Assembly (NCBI GenBank): GCA_039519185.1
Contig: CM076846.1
Coordinates: 134,513,027 to 134,577,026, forward strand
Direction: 5' to 3'
From: Astragalus membranaceus
Taxonomy: Eukaryota; Streptophyta; Magnoliopsida; Fabales; Fabaceae
Length of the DNA stretch: 64,000 nt
The position numbers and the translations under genes are program-made. Positions within the stretch are counted from its first letter, which is position 1. Each line of letters begins with the position of its first letter. Below, piece after piece: positions 10,701 through 21,651 of this stretch. The notes below the pieces were generated by a model that did no database searches, was not told the origin of the DNA, and saw only the letters and a program-made list of their open reading frames with translations.

Positions 10701-13700
10701 ATAATAAACAAGAAAACAAGCTCGCTAGGTTGAAAACCCGCAAAGGGCGGCCTAGGCAAAAAGGAGCGCCCGGTGGACTGAAAACTCGCAAAGAGCGGTC
10801 CAGGCAAAAATTAGGGAACAAAAAAGGGAAAAAAGAGCAAACACATGAAGATAGATAAATTATTGTTCTAAAGTTAAGTCTTATAGAAATAAAGCAATCG
10901 GGTTTTGAAATGAAGTTTGGCAATCTCCTCAAAAAACCCCAAAATCCCAGAAAGTCCCTTTCCTACCCACCTTGAGCCAAGAAAAACCAAAATCCAAAAA
11001 TCACCCTAGACAAGGATCACCCCAAATAAAAAAAACAGTGCATCACTTTTATCAGCTCACCCGAGTAAAAAAAAAAATCAAAAAAAAAGGGGATTCAAAA
11101 ATGAAAATCCCAAAACAAAATACAAAAGAAATATAAGTGGTGAGCTGGTACATGTTACCACAAAATACAAGAGATCCTTGTCTAAATAAACCTTCAAACA
11201 CTTCATCATTCCAACACCTGATTCCATACTTCCTTTGGCCTCAACATCAAACCCCTTAGTCATTCTACCATGAGACACGAATTTGCTTTAACAGAGCCCA
11301 AACAAGCCCAATAACCATCTTCATCATAGACCATTAACCGTCAATCAACGCCGAACAAAACTCATCCTCCCATTAGCCTCAAACACTTCATTAAGCCTAA
11401 CCCTCCTTCCTCCACAAAACACCACAATCCCGAAAAGTCCATTCCGATCAAAGACCGGTTGCTTTTGTTCACTCAAATTCTAATCTTAGGACGAACAAGC
11501 TTATCTATGTACAATGTGTTTGCTCAAAAGAAAAACGAACGATCAGAAAAAAGAAAGCTGATCAAGAAAGAATAAACCCTCAGAAAAAAAGAGAACTGAG
11601 GAAACAAAAACGAACAGTCAGAAAAAAGAAAGCTGACAAAATAAAAAAAAAAGAGGGACTTGCACTCCAAAGCACATTCAAGATGCATTAAAACAAGGTT
11701 TAGTGATCACCAGGTAAGGATTCTTTCGCACCAAAAAGTCAAGACATCAGTAGAGAACCAAAGCTTTGCACTGAGAATACCACTCAGACCCAAAAGTTGG
11801 GGCATTCTCTTCACCACCCACACACCCTAGTCTTGGGAAAGTCTGTTCAATGCCCATCCCATGTCACTCCAGTTGTCAATGTCATTCCAAAGTGGGGCAA
11901 GTGCATTCCCATTCCGTCACCTCATTCATTCCCATAAAAACCTCACCGGGGCAATCTCTCAACTCACTATCCTAAACAAGGCCTTGTCATTCTAATTGGG
12001 GCAGCTTTGTCCTTGTTATGACTGGGGCAACATCAAACTTTATGGGTTGAGACAAAATCTCTTCTGATCCACCTTCCCTTTCAAAAGCCGAAGCATTCCC
12101 AATTCATCATACGCCCCTAGTTGTTGTCACCACTAGACAGGGGCAAACTATTCAAAGACCTGAATTGGGGCAATCTTGTATCTCTTGAGCCCCCATGAGC
12201 TTCGGCAACAACCATGTCTGTCATTCCTTCACTTGCCATAAAAGTCCATGCCCTAAACCAATTCCAAGTTAACTAACTCATTCATTCACATTTGCACTCC
12301 TATGCATGCTTACTAGATAATGCTTCAAAGGAGAGAACACAAGTTGTTTACGTGATATCTAAAATTCAGTCATCATGGAAAGAAAGAGAAAACAAGTGAG
12401 GTTATTTGTAAATAAAAACCTTGAGAACACCAGAGTTTGAATCAAATTCAATTTCTCAACAAAATGGTCCATAATCATCTCAAGTCCTTGCATTCAAAGT
12501 CTCGCATCTCATCATCACAAAAATGTTTACCTCATGCATCTAGGCATTATAGCATATGCATCAAAGCATTACATTTGCATCTTCACATTTTGTGCATTCA
12601 TCACGTTCCACGTCAGTTGCACAGAAAAAGCAGAAATCTTTTCATTGCATTGGCATCATATTAATGTTCGCACTTCATAAAAAGAAAAGAACAAAATCAT
12701 TGCATGTCATTCATCACTAGAGCATTACATTTTGCATCAGATATTTCACAGAAAAAGCAAAGAAAGCAAAAAGAAAACAAAGAAAAGAAACCAAAAAGCA
12801 TTCCATGTCATTCATCATTTCACAAAGCATTCCTTTGTCATTCAATCATCAAACATTAAAGCAGTGCATATGCATCATATTAACATTAGAGAACAAGAAT
12901 CATTGCATCAAACATCAGAGCATTGCATCATATTAATGTTTGCATTTCATAGAAGAAGCAAAAAGAAACAAACAGAAGTTAGAACAGGAGCATTTCATTC
13001 ACCAAAACATCAATCACCGCATACATTTGCATTCAAACATCAAAGCAATACAGTTGCATCACATCAATACTTGCATCTCATAGAAGAAAAGAAAGCTAAA
13101 GCGTCCCATGTCATTCGTCATTTCATGTTATTCATCAGCAATATTCACACTTCATAGAAAAAAGGCAAAGAAGAAAACTTTTCCATTACATGTCATCTGT
13201 CATTCCATTAAAATACATGAGCATTCATCAAAACTTTGCATTCACGTTCTTAAAAGAGCAAAAAGAGAAGCCAAAAGAGAGAGAAGAGAAGAGCCAAGAG
13301 AGCAACAAAAAGAAAGAAAAAGAAAAAGGAGAAGCTAGAGAAAGAGAAAAGGACATATAAGAACAGGAGAAAATCATGCATTCATCAGACATAAGCAAAA
13401 GAAAAAGAAAATCATGCATTGCGTACAGACAAGAGAAGAAAAGGAAAATCATTGCATTCATCAAGCATATAGGAACAGTAGAAGATCATGCATTCATCCA
13501 ACATAGACAAAGGAAATAAGAAACTCATCATTCAAAGAAAACAGCAATCATGGCATTTGCATTGCATGCATTTGTTCATTTTCAGCTACAGGTACAAAGA
13601 GAGGATGAGCACTTCGGTGTTAGCCCTCGCCCCCAGATTCCAGAAAATGTTCCCCCAAGTTGGGAGTTCAGAAAGAAAAAAGAAAAGAGAGAAATAGAAA

Positions 13701-14022
13701 AGAAAGAGAGAAAAGAAAAGAGAGCGCTCAAGCGCGCATTGCGGATTGGAGCACAGAGATCATCGCTCCCTTCTGCCCAGGTCTCACGTCGCGTACGAGC
13801 AACGCGATGGACCGCAGCCCCATTTGAGGTTCAACGGAATAGTTGTATCAGCCTAAGATACAGTGGACGCCGTGCATTGATCAGTATATCAGTTCCGGAG
13901 CTGATGACGATCCCCCCGGTCGCTCAAAAAGGCCAACAGGAAGCGTGCTCCTCAAAGCCACGTGCAAACTCGGATTCACCAAGAGTCCGTTTAAGGATTA
14001 CAGGTTTTAGGCAGCCTGGGCA

Positions 14023-14175
14023 ATTTACCGCTTTCTGCACGCCAAGTGCCCATTTACCGCTTTCTGCACGCCAAGTGCTCATTTACCGCTTTCTGCACGC
14101 CAAGTGCCCATTTACCGCTTTTCTGCACGCCAAGTGCCCGTTTACCGCTTTCTGCACGCCAAGTGCCCGTTTTAC
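14023..14175 (+). repeat. 29-30 bp tandem repeat in the LARD, about five copies
   Basis: Each unit holds ATTTACCGCTTTCTGCACGC followed by CAAGTGCC(C/T). Units are contiguous, with one single-base insertion in the fourth. It sits just upstream of the polypurine tract. The counterpart in element D (57756-57853, inverted) has a 17-bp unit with the same TTTACCGC core. Confidence 0.9.
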
Positions 14176-14292
14176 CTTTTTTGCCTCAGGTTTCTCTAGG
14201 TAGACAAAATTGGTATAATTTCTGAATTCTTTATTTCTATTTTGCCTCGGAATATGTTTCGGCCAATTCATATTCCTTGTCAAAATCCAAAT

Positions 14293-14305
14293 AAAGAGGG
14301 GCAGC
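14293..14305 (+). other. Polypurine tract of the LARD
   Basis: AAAGAGGGGCAGC lies immediately before the right LTR, where plus-strand DNA synthesis is primed. The same tract occurs inverted at 57574-57586 beside the LTR of element D. Confidence 0.85.
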
Positions 14306-17300
14306 TGTTATACCCCAATTTTGTCCGACTTCTTTTTCTTGGTTTAGTCGGTCATTCTTCCTAAGTCGTGTTTTGAAGTCGCGTGATTACGAGAATTATC
14401 AGTACGGCATCTCAGTTACTAACCCTGGCCAATTTCAATTACCCTGTTCAACTAAATCGAAATACCGTTGTTTTAAATTAAGCGTGCATGCGAATGATCG
14501 ATCTTTTCGTGCATTCTTCAATTTAATCTTCGTATTTGGGTTTAGTCGAACCTAATCAAGCCCATCAAAAGTCATTTTTCTCACGATTGAGCGTGTCATT
14601 TCAACTCGGGCCTAAGAATGCAATTCCAAGTTAATTTTTAGTGTTTTTAGTTAGCGGGCCCATTTTTCTATTTTGGGCCTCGTTTTAGCGTATTTGTTTA
14701 GTCTGGCCCGTTCTCGTCTTTGTATTTGGCCCGACTCCTTTTTCTTATTATTAATCTTATTTTGTTTATTTAATTTATTTAAGCAATATAGTATCAAAAA
14801 ATGTCAAAAAAAATCTATTTAATTGTTATTACAGTATAGAAGTGTCTAAGATGTCCAAAAGTCCAAAAATACAAAAAATGATAATACTAAAAATACCAAA
14901 AAATACAAATCCGAAAATACAAATAATAATAGGCAGCAGCAGATTTAGGGTTTCCAGCAGCTGCTCCCCGAGCTGCTGGGCCTAGGTCGATCCGCTCCAA
15001 AACCTGAAAAATAATTCAAAGCCCGGTCAAAAGCAATTAATGCCAAGACCTAAGTTTTTAATATAAATAAACAGTCAGTCCACAGCAAAAGGGGAGGATC
15101 ACAGACGGAAAATTCACAGAAAAGACAGAAAATCATACACGAAATTTACAGAAATTCAGAGCAAAAATTAGGGTTTCACACTAAAACCCTAATCCCAAAG
15201 TTTCAAAGAGTTCTAAAACAAAAGAGGACAACAGTAGCAGCAAGGATAGGAGCAACATCAGTTAACGACAACAATCAAACAAAATATCAGAAGCTGGAAT
15301 ACAGGTTGGTTTTTATCCAAAAATACAAAAACATGTAGTTGTAGGTGTAATCCGTAATGCTTTTAGATGTTCATATGTTAAATAATATATAGGTATAGTA
15401 ACTGCAAGCATGTTTGTTTCTTAGTATCCTCTTAGCTCTATATATGTATATACGCATCTTGTATAGATTGGGGTTTTAAAAAAAATCAGAATAAGTTCAG
15501 TTGTGAAAACACAGGGTTCAAAGTCAGTGTACAAAAACAAAACGAAATTAGAAATATTAGGGTTTAGCATTCTGTTCCTTTTAAAAGTTAGTAATTAGTT
15601 GTTAGCCAAAAACTAGGGTTCTGTCAATTCGTTTTAGGGAAAATAAATTAGGCAAAGATTTAACTAAAAATTAAGGTTAGATTTCTGTTTTTTTTAAAAG
15701 AAAGGGAAAAGAATCAGAAACCAGAAAAATAGGTAAAGAAAGAAATCAAAGCAGAGAAATAGAAGATAAAAAATAGACAAAAAAAAAGACTTAGAGCCGT
15801 ACCAGCTCCGACCACCATAGACGGTGGCCGTTCTGCCTCAAACCGCTGCCAGCCTTCGCACCACCGTACGGTGGTCATGCGCCCAACTGAAGCCATCGCC
15901 GTGAGTCCTTTGCCGTCCTCCCCAACCACGTCGTCATCAACCGTGTCGTTATCAGTCTCCTCGAACACAGCAGCTCCAAAAACGTCGCCATCACCGGCCC
16001 AAGAGTGGCCGGCCGGTGTCGCATCACCTTACGTCGGTCATCACCGCATCACTCGTCTCCCTTCCGGTCTTCTTCGTCTTCTTCTCCTTTCTTTAGGCTC
16101 GTTGGTTTCCTCTCCCCTCACCGTCGCCGTCAACGGCGCGCCTTGAGCCGTGGCCGTATGCTCCGCTTCCTCTCCCTTCAACGCCGTCCATCACCTTCGC
16201 CGTAAATCTCGCCACCGCGTCCTCCGTCTTCTCCTCAATCATTTCCCCTTTCGTTTTCTTTCTCCCTCATTCTCTCCCTAGCCGAAAATCCCTCCCCAAA
16301 TCTCGCAAATCTCTCTCTTCTTTTCTCTGAAATTTTGTTTCTCTCTCAGCAGCAAGAGAGAACGGCGCTGGTCAAAATAAGAGTGAAGATAGTTTAGGGT
16401 CTCCATTGGTTAGTTTTCATAGTCTGTTGGGCCTTCTTTATTTTAATCAGGAAACCTGATTGCATTTTACACCCCACGAATTGTGTCTATACGCCCCCTT
16501 TGAGGCCCTTTCTTTTACAACGCATATCAGCCCAAAAAAATGAGCCAGCCTCTGCCATTCGCACCTTCCCCTTTTTTTAATACCACCCCTTCTATTAATT
16601 ACACCCCTATTTTACCATTTCACCCCCTTTCTCGTTTTTTAATTTAATTTAATTCTCTTCAAGACAAAATAATTTCTCATAAATCAAAAACTTTGTTAAT
16701 AGTCTTGTGAAGCCTTTGCTTGCAGGATTATTAACAACGAGGTACTAGTGGTGATCACTTGGAGCCTTTGCTCAATTGATCATCATGAATGCCTAATTTT
16801 CCTAAAGATTTTCACTAAATCAAAAACTTTGTTAGTAGTCTTGCGAAGCCTTTGCTTGCATGATTATTAACAATGAAGTGCTAGTGGTGATCACTTGGAG
16901 CCCTTGCTCAATTGATCATCATGAAAGCTTGGTTTTCACAATTAAACAAGATAAAAAACAAAAACCTTTTTCAGGACAAACAAGAACTACGTAGCTTTGA
17001 ATTCTCCATCGCACCGGGAGATACGTAGGAGCGGGCCATGTCCTGTCAAACACTTTTTCTAAAAACCTTTTTTGCTTTTTCCCCCTTTCTCTCCAAAAAA
17101 ATAAAATTTTTTTTTAAGTTCTTTAATTCATTTTCAATAAGAAATAAAGAGGCAAATTAGGTATTTTTTCAAATCCACGCTTAAAACCACACATTTAATT
17201 AAAGGTTCCCTCTCAGTAGAGAGGACGTGTGAGGTGCTAATACCTTCCCCGCGCGTAACCGACCCCCGAACCCTATTCTCTAGTTTCGCAAGACCAATCG

Positions 17301-17418
17301 CTTTCCAAAAAAGGTTTTCCTAATATTTTCCTTAATAAATATTGGTGGCGGCTTCATTGTCTTAGAACAAGTTGTGAACGAGGAAGGTTCTCCTTCGGGG
17401 ACTTTTTCGGGCCCAACA
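14306..17418 (+). repeat. 3' LTR of the LARD
   Basis: This copy has the same length as the 5' LTR and near-identical sequence, including the 137-bp internal duplication. Visible differences are scattered single substitutions and small runs, for example in the adenine tract near 15780 and the thymine tract near 17100. It is followed by the target duplication AACCT at 17419-17423, where the RT of element A resumes. Confidence 0.93.
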
Positions 17419-17423
17419 AACCT

Positions 17424-17975
17424 CATCTTGTTCTTTCGAATTTCTGCGAAGATCTCTTCAAGATCGGCTACGTGGAGGCTCTCACCTTCACTTTTTGTGA
17501 TCATGTCGTCAATGTAGACTTCTACGTTACGCCCGATCTGCTTATGAAAAACTCTGTTCATCATCCTCTGATAGGTAGCTCCCATGTTTTTCAAACCAAA
17601 CAGCATAACCCTGTAACAGAAATTACCGCGGTCAGTCGTGAAGGCGGTCTTCTCTTGGTCGGGAGGGAACATTGGAATTTAGTTATACCCGAAGTAGGAA
17701 TCCATAAAAGACAGTAAACGAAAGCCTGAAGCATTATCGACGAGGCGATCAATGCTAGGAACAGGGAAGGCGTCTTTTGGACAGACCTTATTAAGATCGG
17801 TATAATCAACGCACATGCACCATTTTCCATTATTTTTCTTGACAAGTACAGAATTGGAGAGCCAAGTTGTATACTTGACTTCCTTTACAAAATTGGCATT
17901 AATTAAATCGTCAATGTCCTTGGCTGCAGTAGCCGCTTCTCCTTGCTTTGAGCTCTCTTGTGTTGGGCGATCCAC
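17424..17975 (-). pseudogene. Element A reverse transcriptase, N-terminal part (right of the LARD insertion)
   Basis: Reading the minus strand, the palm region shows MCVDYTDLNKVCPKDAFPVP, FMDSYFGYN, then the conserved FGLKNMGATYQRMMN and the catalytic motif YIDDM. An in-frame TAA at 17679-17681 (explainable as CAA to TAA) splits the frame directly after FGYN. The reading ends at the LARD junction and resumes at 5261. The enzyme would copy the element RNA into DNA. This copy is inactivated by both stop and insertion. Confidence 0.85.
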
Positions 17976-19124
17976 TTAGCATCGGGGTTAACAGCTAACT
18001 GGTGACAGGTGACCTCCAGGGGAATCCCGGGCATATCTTCTGCCGACTAGGCAAAGAGGTCGGCGTGAGCTTTCAAGCAAAGGGCGAGCTTAGCCTTAAC
18101 TTCGTCAGAAAGATCGGAGCCGATCTTGACAGTTTTGGCTAGGTCATCTCCCATTTGGATTTCCACGAATTCTCCGTCAGGTTGAGGTCGCCTGATTTTT
18201 GTTCTTCAGTCCTCGGGCAAGATCGTCATCGCTCTCTTCTTCGGAGCTGTCAGGGCCGTACCTCGCATCGGGGTCTGTCACATTGACATCAGCAGCTCTG
18301 TTTTTCTTTCTCTTCTCTAAATATTTCCGGGCTTCTTCTTCAATTCTTCGGGGGAACCCCCTCCTCCGTTGCCTTCTTATACACTTTTACATGCAAAAAA
18401 AACATCTCTGGGCGGACTCGAGGTCGGCATCGAGGGTGATAACTCTGTTGCACAGAGAGTAGAATTTCATCTTCAGATGAAATGTTGAAGTTACCGCTCC
18501 GAGCCTTCCTAGGGTCGGCCTCCCAATGATACAGTTGTAGACAGAAGGGCACGATAAAACCAGGAATTTGGTCTTGACTGTCCTCTCCAATTGCTCTTCG
18601 CCATAGGTGACCATCATTTCCAAATAGCCGAGTGGTTTGGTCCAGGACCCGTTGAAACCCGAAAGATCCGATCCCCTGTAAGGGGTGAAGTCTTCTTCAG
18701 AAATTTGCAGCTTTCTCACGAGATCGATAAAGATAATATCTGCCGAGCTTCCTTGATCAACAATGATTCTTCTTATTTCATGGTTGGCCATCACAGCCCT
18801 GATCAAAAGAGGCACATGCTTGTTGGGCTTGCCATCTAGCAAATCCTGATCACCAAACGCTAAAGGAGGTCGGACTGGAACTGAGGTTACCGCCGAGGTG
18901 GAAGCAGGACTCATGATCTCCTTCCACTTTCTCTTCATTGTCTTACCCGATGCTTCATCGGGGTATCCTTTCGAGATGACCATCATTACCAGCTGACCTC
19001 TGGACTTTCGAAAATCACGCTCGTCCTCCGAGCTTTCTTCCTTCTCTTGTCGAGCCTTACCCTTCTTTTTAGGGCCGTCCTTTTCTTCTTTAACCTCTCC
19101 TTCCTGCCGAGGTGGCTTAGTCAC
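17976..19124 (-). pseudogene. Element A aspartic protease and flanking linker, broken
   Basis: The segment 18387-19124 is open. It starts with a lysine/glutamate-rich linker, then the protease: RRIIVDQGSSADIIF around 18760 (D-x-G catalytic loop with Q in the middle position) and, further on, CIIGRPTLGRLGAVTSTFHL, the usual flap/C-terminal signature of Tat-lineage proteases. From about 18386 down to 17976 the frame to RT is broken by stops. The enzyme would cleave the Gag-Pol polyprotein. Confidence 0.75.
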
Positions 19125-20660
19125 GTATTGGCTTAATTTTCCCTTCTTGATCAGATCCTAAATGTCATCTTTCAAAGCATTGAAACGATTGGTGTCATGT
19201 CCTTTACTCCGGTGATACCGACAGTACTTGTTAGACCGCTGCCCCGGCCTATGTGGGAGTGGATCAGGGAACCTGACTTTCGTGAATTCTGCATTCATGC
19301 ATTCCACTAAGATTCTAGCTCTGGACTCATTGAAATCGGAATAATGCTGGTGGCGCTTGCGAGACCTGGGTTTATTATCATTCCGAGTCTCCTTCTCACC
19401 CCGAGGTTTGGATCCTTCGGGCTCGGCGTCCGACCTCCTTGCAATTGCTCCTTCTTCGTGATCCGTATATTTCTGAGATCACTGTAGGAACTCAGCAAGC
19501 GACTCAGTTTGATTTACCCCGACATCAATCTGGAATAGACTTCCCTCACGGAGACCGGCCTCCATGAAGTAAAGTCGAAAAGAGTCATCGAGGTTCCGGA
19601 CCTGGGCGGTCTCCCTGTTGAATCTCTAAATATAGTCCCGGAGCGACTCATTTTCCCCTTGCCGAATTGCCTGCAAGACCTTTCGAGATTTCAGCTTCAT
19701 TTTGGAGTGGGCGAAATGAGCAGAGAATAACTTGGCTAGTTGGTCCCAGGAGGATATCGAGTTTGGCTTGAGAGCTCTAAACCAATCCAAAGCCATCTTC
19801 TCAAGGGTACAGGGGGAAAATATGACACTTAATTTCGTCTGGGACGTTACGATACTGCATCACCGTATCGAAGTAATCGAGGTGGCGATCGGGATCGCCA
19901 GTCCCATCATGCATCTTCAAACCTTCGAGGGTGTCTCAAGGTGTTTTGGCACCGGAAAGTAATCGAGGTGCCGATTTCTCCCGGGGGAGATCGTTGGTTA
20001 GTGTCTGACAGGGGACCTTCGAGAGTGAGGTCGTCGACGTTCATGCCTCGGGGATCTTTCCCAGCTTAGAGATCGTCGCCTCGGAGATGTGGATGCCAAA
20101 GATGAGCTTTGGCGAGGGGATCCCTTTGGATAGTAAGTATCATCAAGGGTCCGGTTTGGGGGAGTTTCAGATCCTCGCCCTCCTCTTCGACGAGGTGGAG
20201 AGCGGTGAGGGTGTCTCCTCCAGGCCGGAGATCGGTGACGCCTCCGACTAGAAGTCCTTCTGCCAGAAGGATGGCGTTGAGGAGAAGATCGGTCCGGGAT
20301 GCTGCGAGCCCGGATCTCGGCAATTTCAGCCTCCAACTGAGTGTAGCGTTGGCTCCTCTGCTGATCGGCCTCGGCCTGCCTAGTTAGTAACTGTACGAGC
20401 TGTTGAACAACATCGACCGATACTTGGACAATCTGGAGAGGAGGCGGAAGTTGATTCCAGGCCGAACTCCTGGAGACAATAGCCCTGGACGAGTTACGAC
20501 AGTGTGTTGAGCTTGGGGGGTAGGGTGACTGCCACGCCTTCGGGAGTTTCTTGCTGCGTATCCGATTTCACTATTGCACTTGAGACGTTCCTCTCTCGTA
20601 ACACTAGAGCCACCGTTGACCAAGGAGATGGGGAGGGACTAGAGTATAAGATGCTCCCAC
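19125..20660 (-). pseudogene. Element A gag, broken
   Basis: Pieces of one capsid protein are readable in order on the minus strand: an arginine/serine-rich N-terminal region (19998-20336, ending in an RRRPHSRRSPVRH-type stretch), a retrotransposon-gag-like helical core around 19500-19900, and a knuckle-like CRYHRSKGHDTNR near 19190 that lacks the usual last cysteine. Several stops and frame changes interrupt it. It begins close to the primer-binding-site-like sequence next to the 5' LTR. Confidence 0.65.
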
Positions 20661-20672
20661 TGTGGTCGCCAA

Positions 20673-21011
20673 TGATCTGTACTGTATCTCCTGCCTTGTA
20701 TCCGATCTTGGATACTTGGTCCGATCCAAGATAGTTGGTAGAAGTGTCATTGGTCAATCCGAGTTATGCTCCGATCCGAGGTGGGGTGGTACCTGCAATG
20801 ATACTCCGACGCTCAAGTCAGCAAGTGAATCAGTTGCAAGTAAGAGGATTGGGAAATGTGTACCTTTAATGCAAGCATTCAATGCTTATTTATAGGTTTT
20901 GAGGATCAATGTGAACCATTGGATCTAGTTCTTTGATCTCCACCATTGGTTAATGGATTTGGCGTTTGGTATTGGGCTTAGTGACAAATATAAAAAGCCC
21001 AATCCGTAACA
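20673..21011 (-). repeat. 5' LTR of element A
   Basis: On the minus strand the segment starts TGTTACGGATTGGGC at 21011 and ends with CA at 20673, followed immediately by TTGGCGACCACAGTGGGAGC, a primer-binding-site-like sequence. The short length (339 bp) fits some Tat elements. With the 3' LTR outside the window, the boundaries rest on TG/CA ends and the adjoining site only. Confidence 0.6.
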
Positions 21012-21460
21012 TATACAATAACATAATAATCGGTTGAAAAGCTTATTGTTTACGAAATAATGAGATATTGTTTGTCTTTTAAATCCAACTTTCACTACAT
21101 TAATTTAAACTAAAAGCACACGAATATAGCAAAAATTACAAAATTATTTTACTGATCAATTTACGCAAGTATTCGGTGCAATGTTGCCATTCCATAAAAT
21201 GTAAAAAGTAAATAAAAAAAATACATTTCCAACAAGTTAGTTTTAGTAGACAACTCAACTGGTTTGAGCTAGGAGTGGAAGATGTTGGTGTTAAAGGACA
21301 CTATGGAGAAGGAGAAAAATACTAACATAACAATTAAAATACCAATATTTATCTACCAAAAAAAAAGCTAATAGACAGCTTTTTAAGAGTAGTAAGAAAA
21401 TTAAATAAAAGTTTTAGATATTGAAAATATTGACATTTTTACTAATTATTGTCGAGATGT
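21012..21460. other. AT-rich DNA without recognised features
   Basis: Adenine/thymine-rich sequence lies between the LTR of element A and the possible CACTA end. No coding frame, repeat family or RNA gene was recognised. Confidence 0.4.
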
Positions 21461-21651
21461 GTACTACTAGAAAAACTCTAAATAGCGATCAATTTAGAGA
21501 CAAAAAACGATCGTTAAATCGGTTACAAAACAAGGTAGCGATCAATTTAGTGACTGAAATTCAAAATCCGTACCCAAATTGGTCTAAAAAATAGTTAGCA
21601 ACCGAATTTGTGAAGTCGCTAAATCACTAGTCGCTAATGTGTAGCAACTGA
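21461..21651. mobile_element. Possible CACTA-type transposon end, left part, cut by element B
   Basis: TACTACTAGAAAAAC at about 21463 resembles the CACTA terminal motif. It is followed by repeated AGCGATCAATTTAG-like motifs with alternating orientation, as seen in small legume CACTA derivatives. The series of GCGATC/GATCGC motifs resumes at 30226 after element B. Confidence 0.4.

Larger units (their letters stand above)
10718..14305 (+). other. LARD 3' internal region, homologous to the post-integrase region of element D
   Basis: From 10718 (CTCGCTAGGTTGAAAACCCG) onward the sequence follows, in the same order, motifs found on the minus strand of element D from just after its integrase stop: the duplicated CCCGCAAAGGGCG unit, the AGTTCCGGA segment near 13892 (D near 57950), TTTTAGGCAGCCT near 14005, and tandem repeats with the core TTTACCGC. 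Open frames here, including one from about 13550 to 14203, arise from repeats and purine-rich sequence. A CATT/TTTGCAT-rich stretch fills about 12440-13570. Confidence 0.7.
5267..17418 (+). mobile_element. LARD: non-coding LTR retrotransposon with 3.1 kb LTRs, inserted in element A
   Basis: Two direct repeats of 3113 bp each (5267-8379 and 14306-17418) start TGTTATACC and end GGGCCCAACA. They are flanked by the 5-bp target duplication AACCT at 5262-5266 and 17419-17423. A primer-binding-site-like sequence follows the left LTR, and the polypurine tract AAAGAGGGGCAGC precedes the right LTR, so the element is oriented on the plus strand. Its interior of 5926 bp has no gag or pol. Roughly 20 differences between the LTRs were counted by eye (about 0.5-0.6%), so the insertion is recent. 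Terminal and internal motifs match element D at 54073-64000, the likely autonomous relative. Confidence 0.93.
1..21011 (-). mobile_element. Element A: old Tat-lineage Ty3/gypsy retrotransposon, 3' end outside the window
   Basis: On the minus strand the order is LTR (20673-21011), gag, protease, RT, RNase H, second RNase H and integrase. An antisense extra ORF then lies between integrase and the missing 3' LTR. This gene order, with two RNase H domains and an antisense additional ORF, is typical of plant Tat-clade elements. All coding parts carry stops and frameshifts, so the copy is old and inactive. The RT domain is interrupted from 5267 to 17418 by a younger LARD insertion. The left end runs off the window, so the 3' LTR and the target-site duplication cannot be checked. 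Confidence 0.85.

Noticed and set aside
14023..14175. CRISPR-like appearance of regularly repeated units
   Set aside because: Units are contiguous with no unique spacers, and the context is a plant retrotransposon.
12437..14203. Several open frames rich in H, K and S in the LARD interior, one of 217 codons
   Set aside because: They arise from CATT/GCAT repeats, purine-rich sequence and the 29-bp tandem array, and have no family resemblance.
19732..20895. Plus-strand open frames across element A gag and LTR
   Set aside because: Shadows of the minus-strand gag and LTR; nothing recognisable in those frames.
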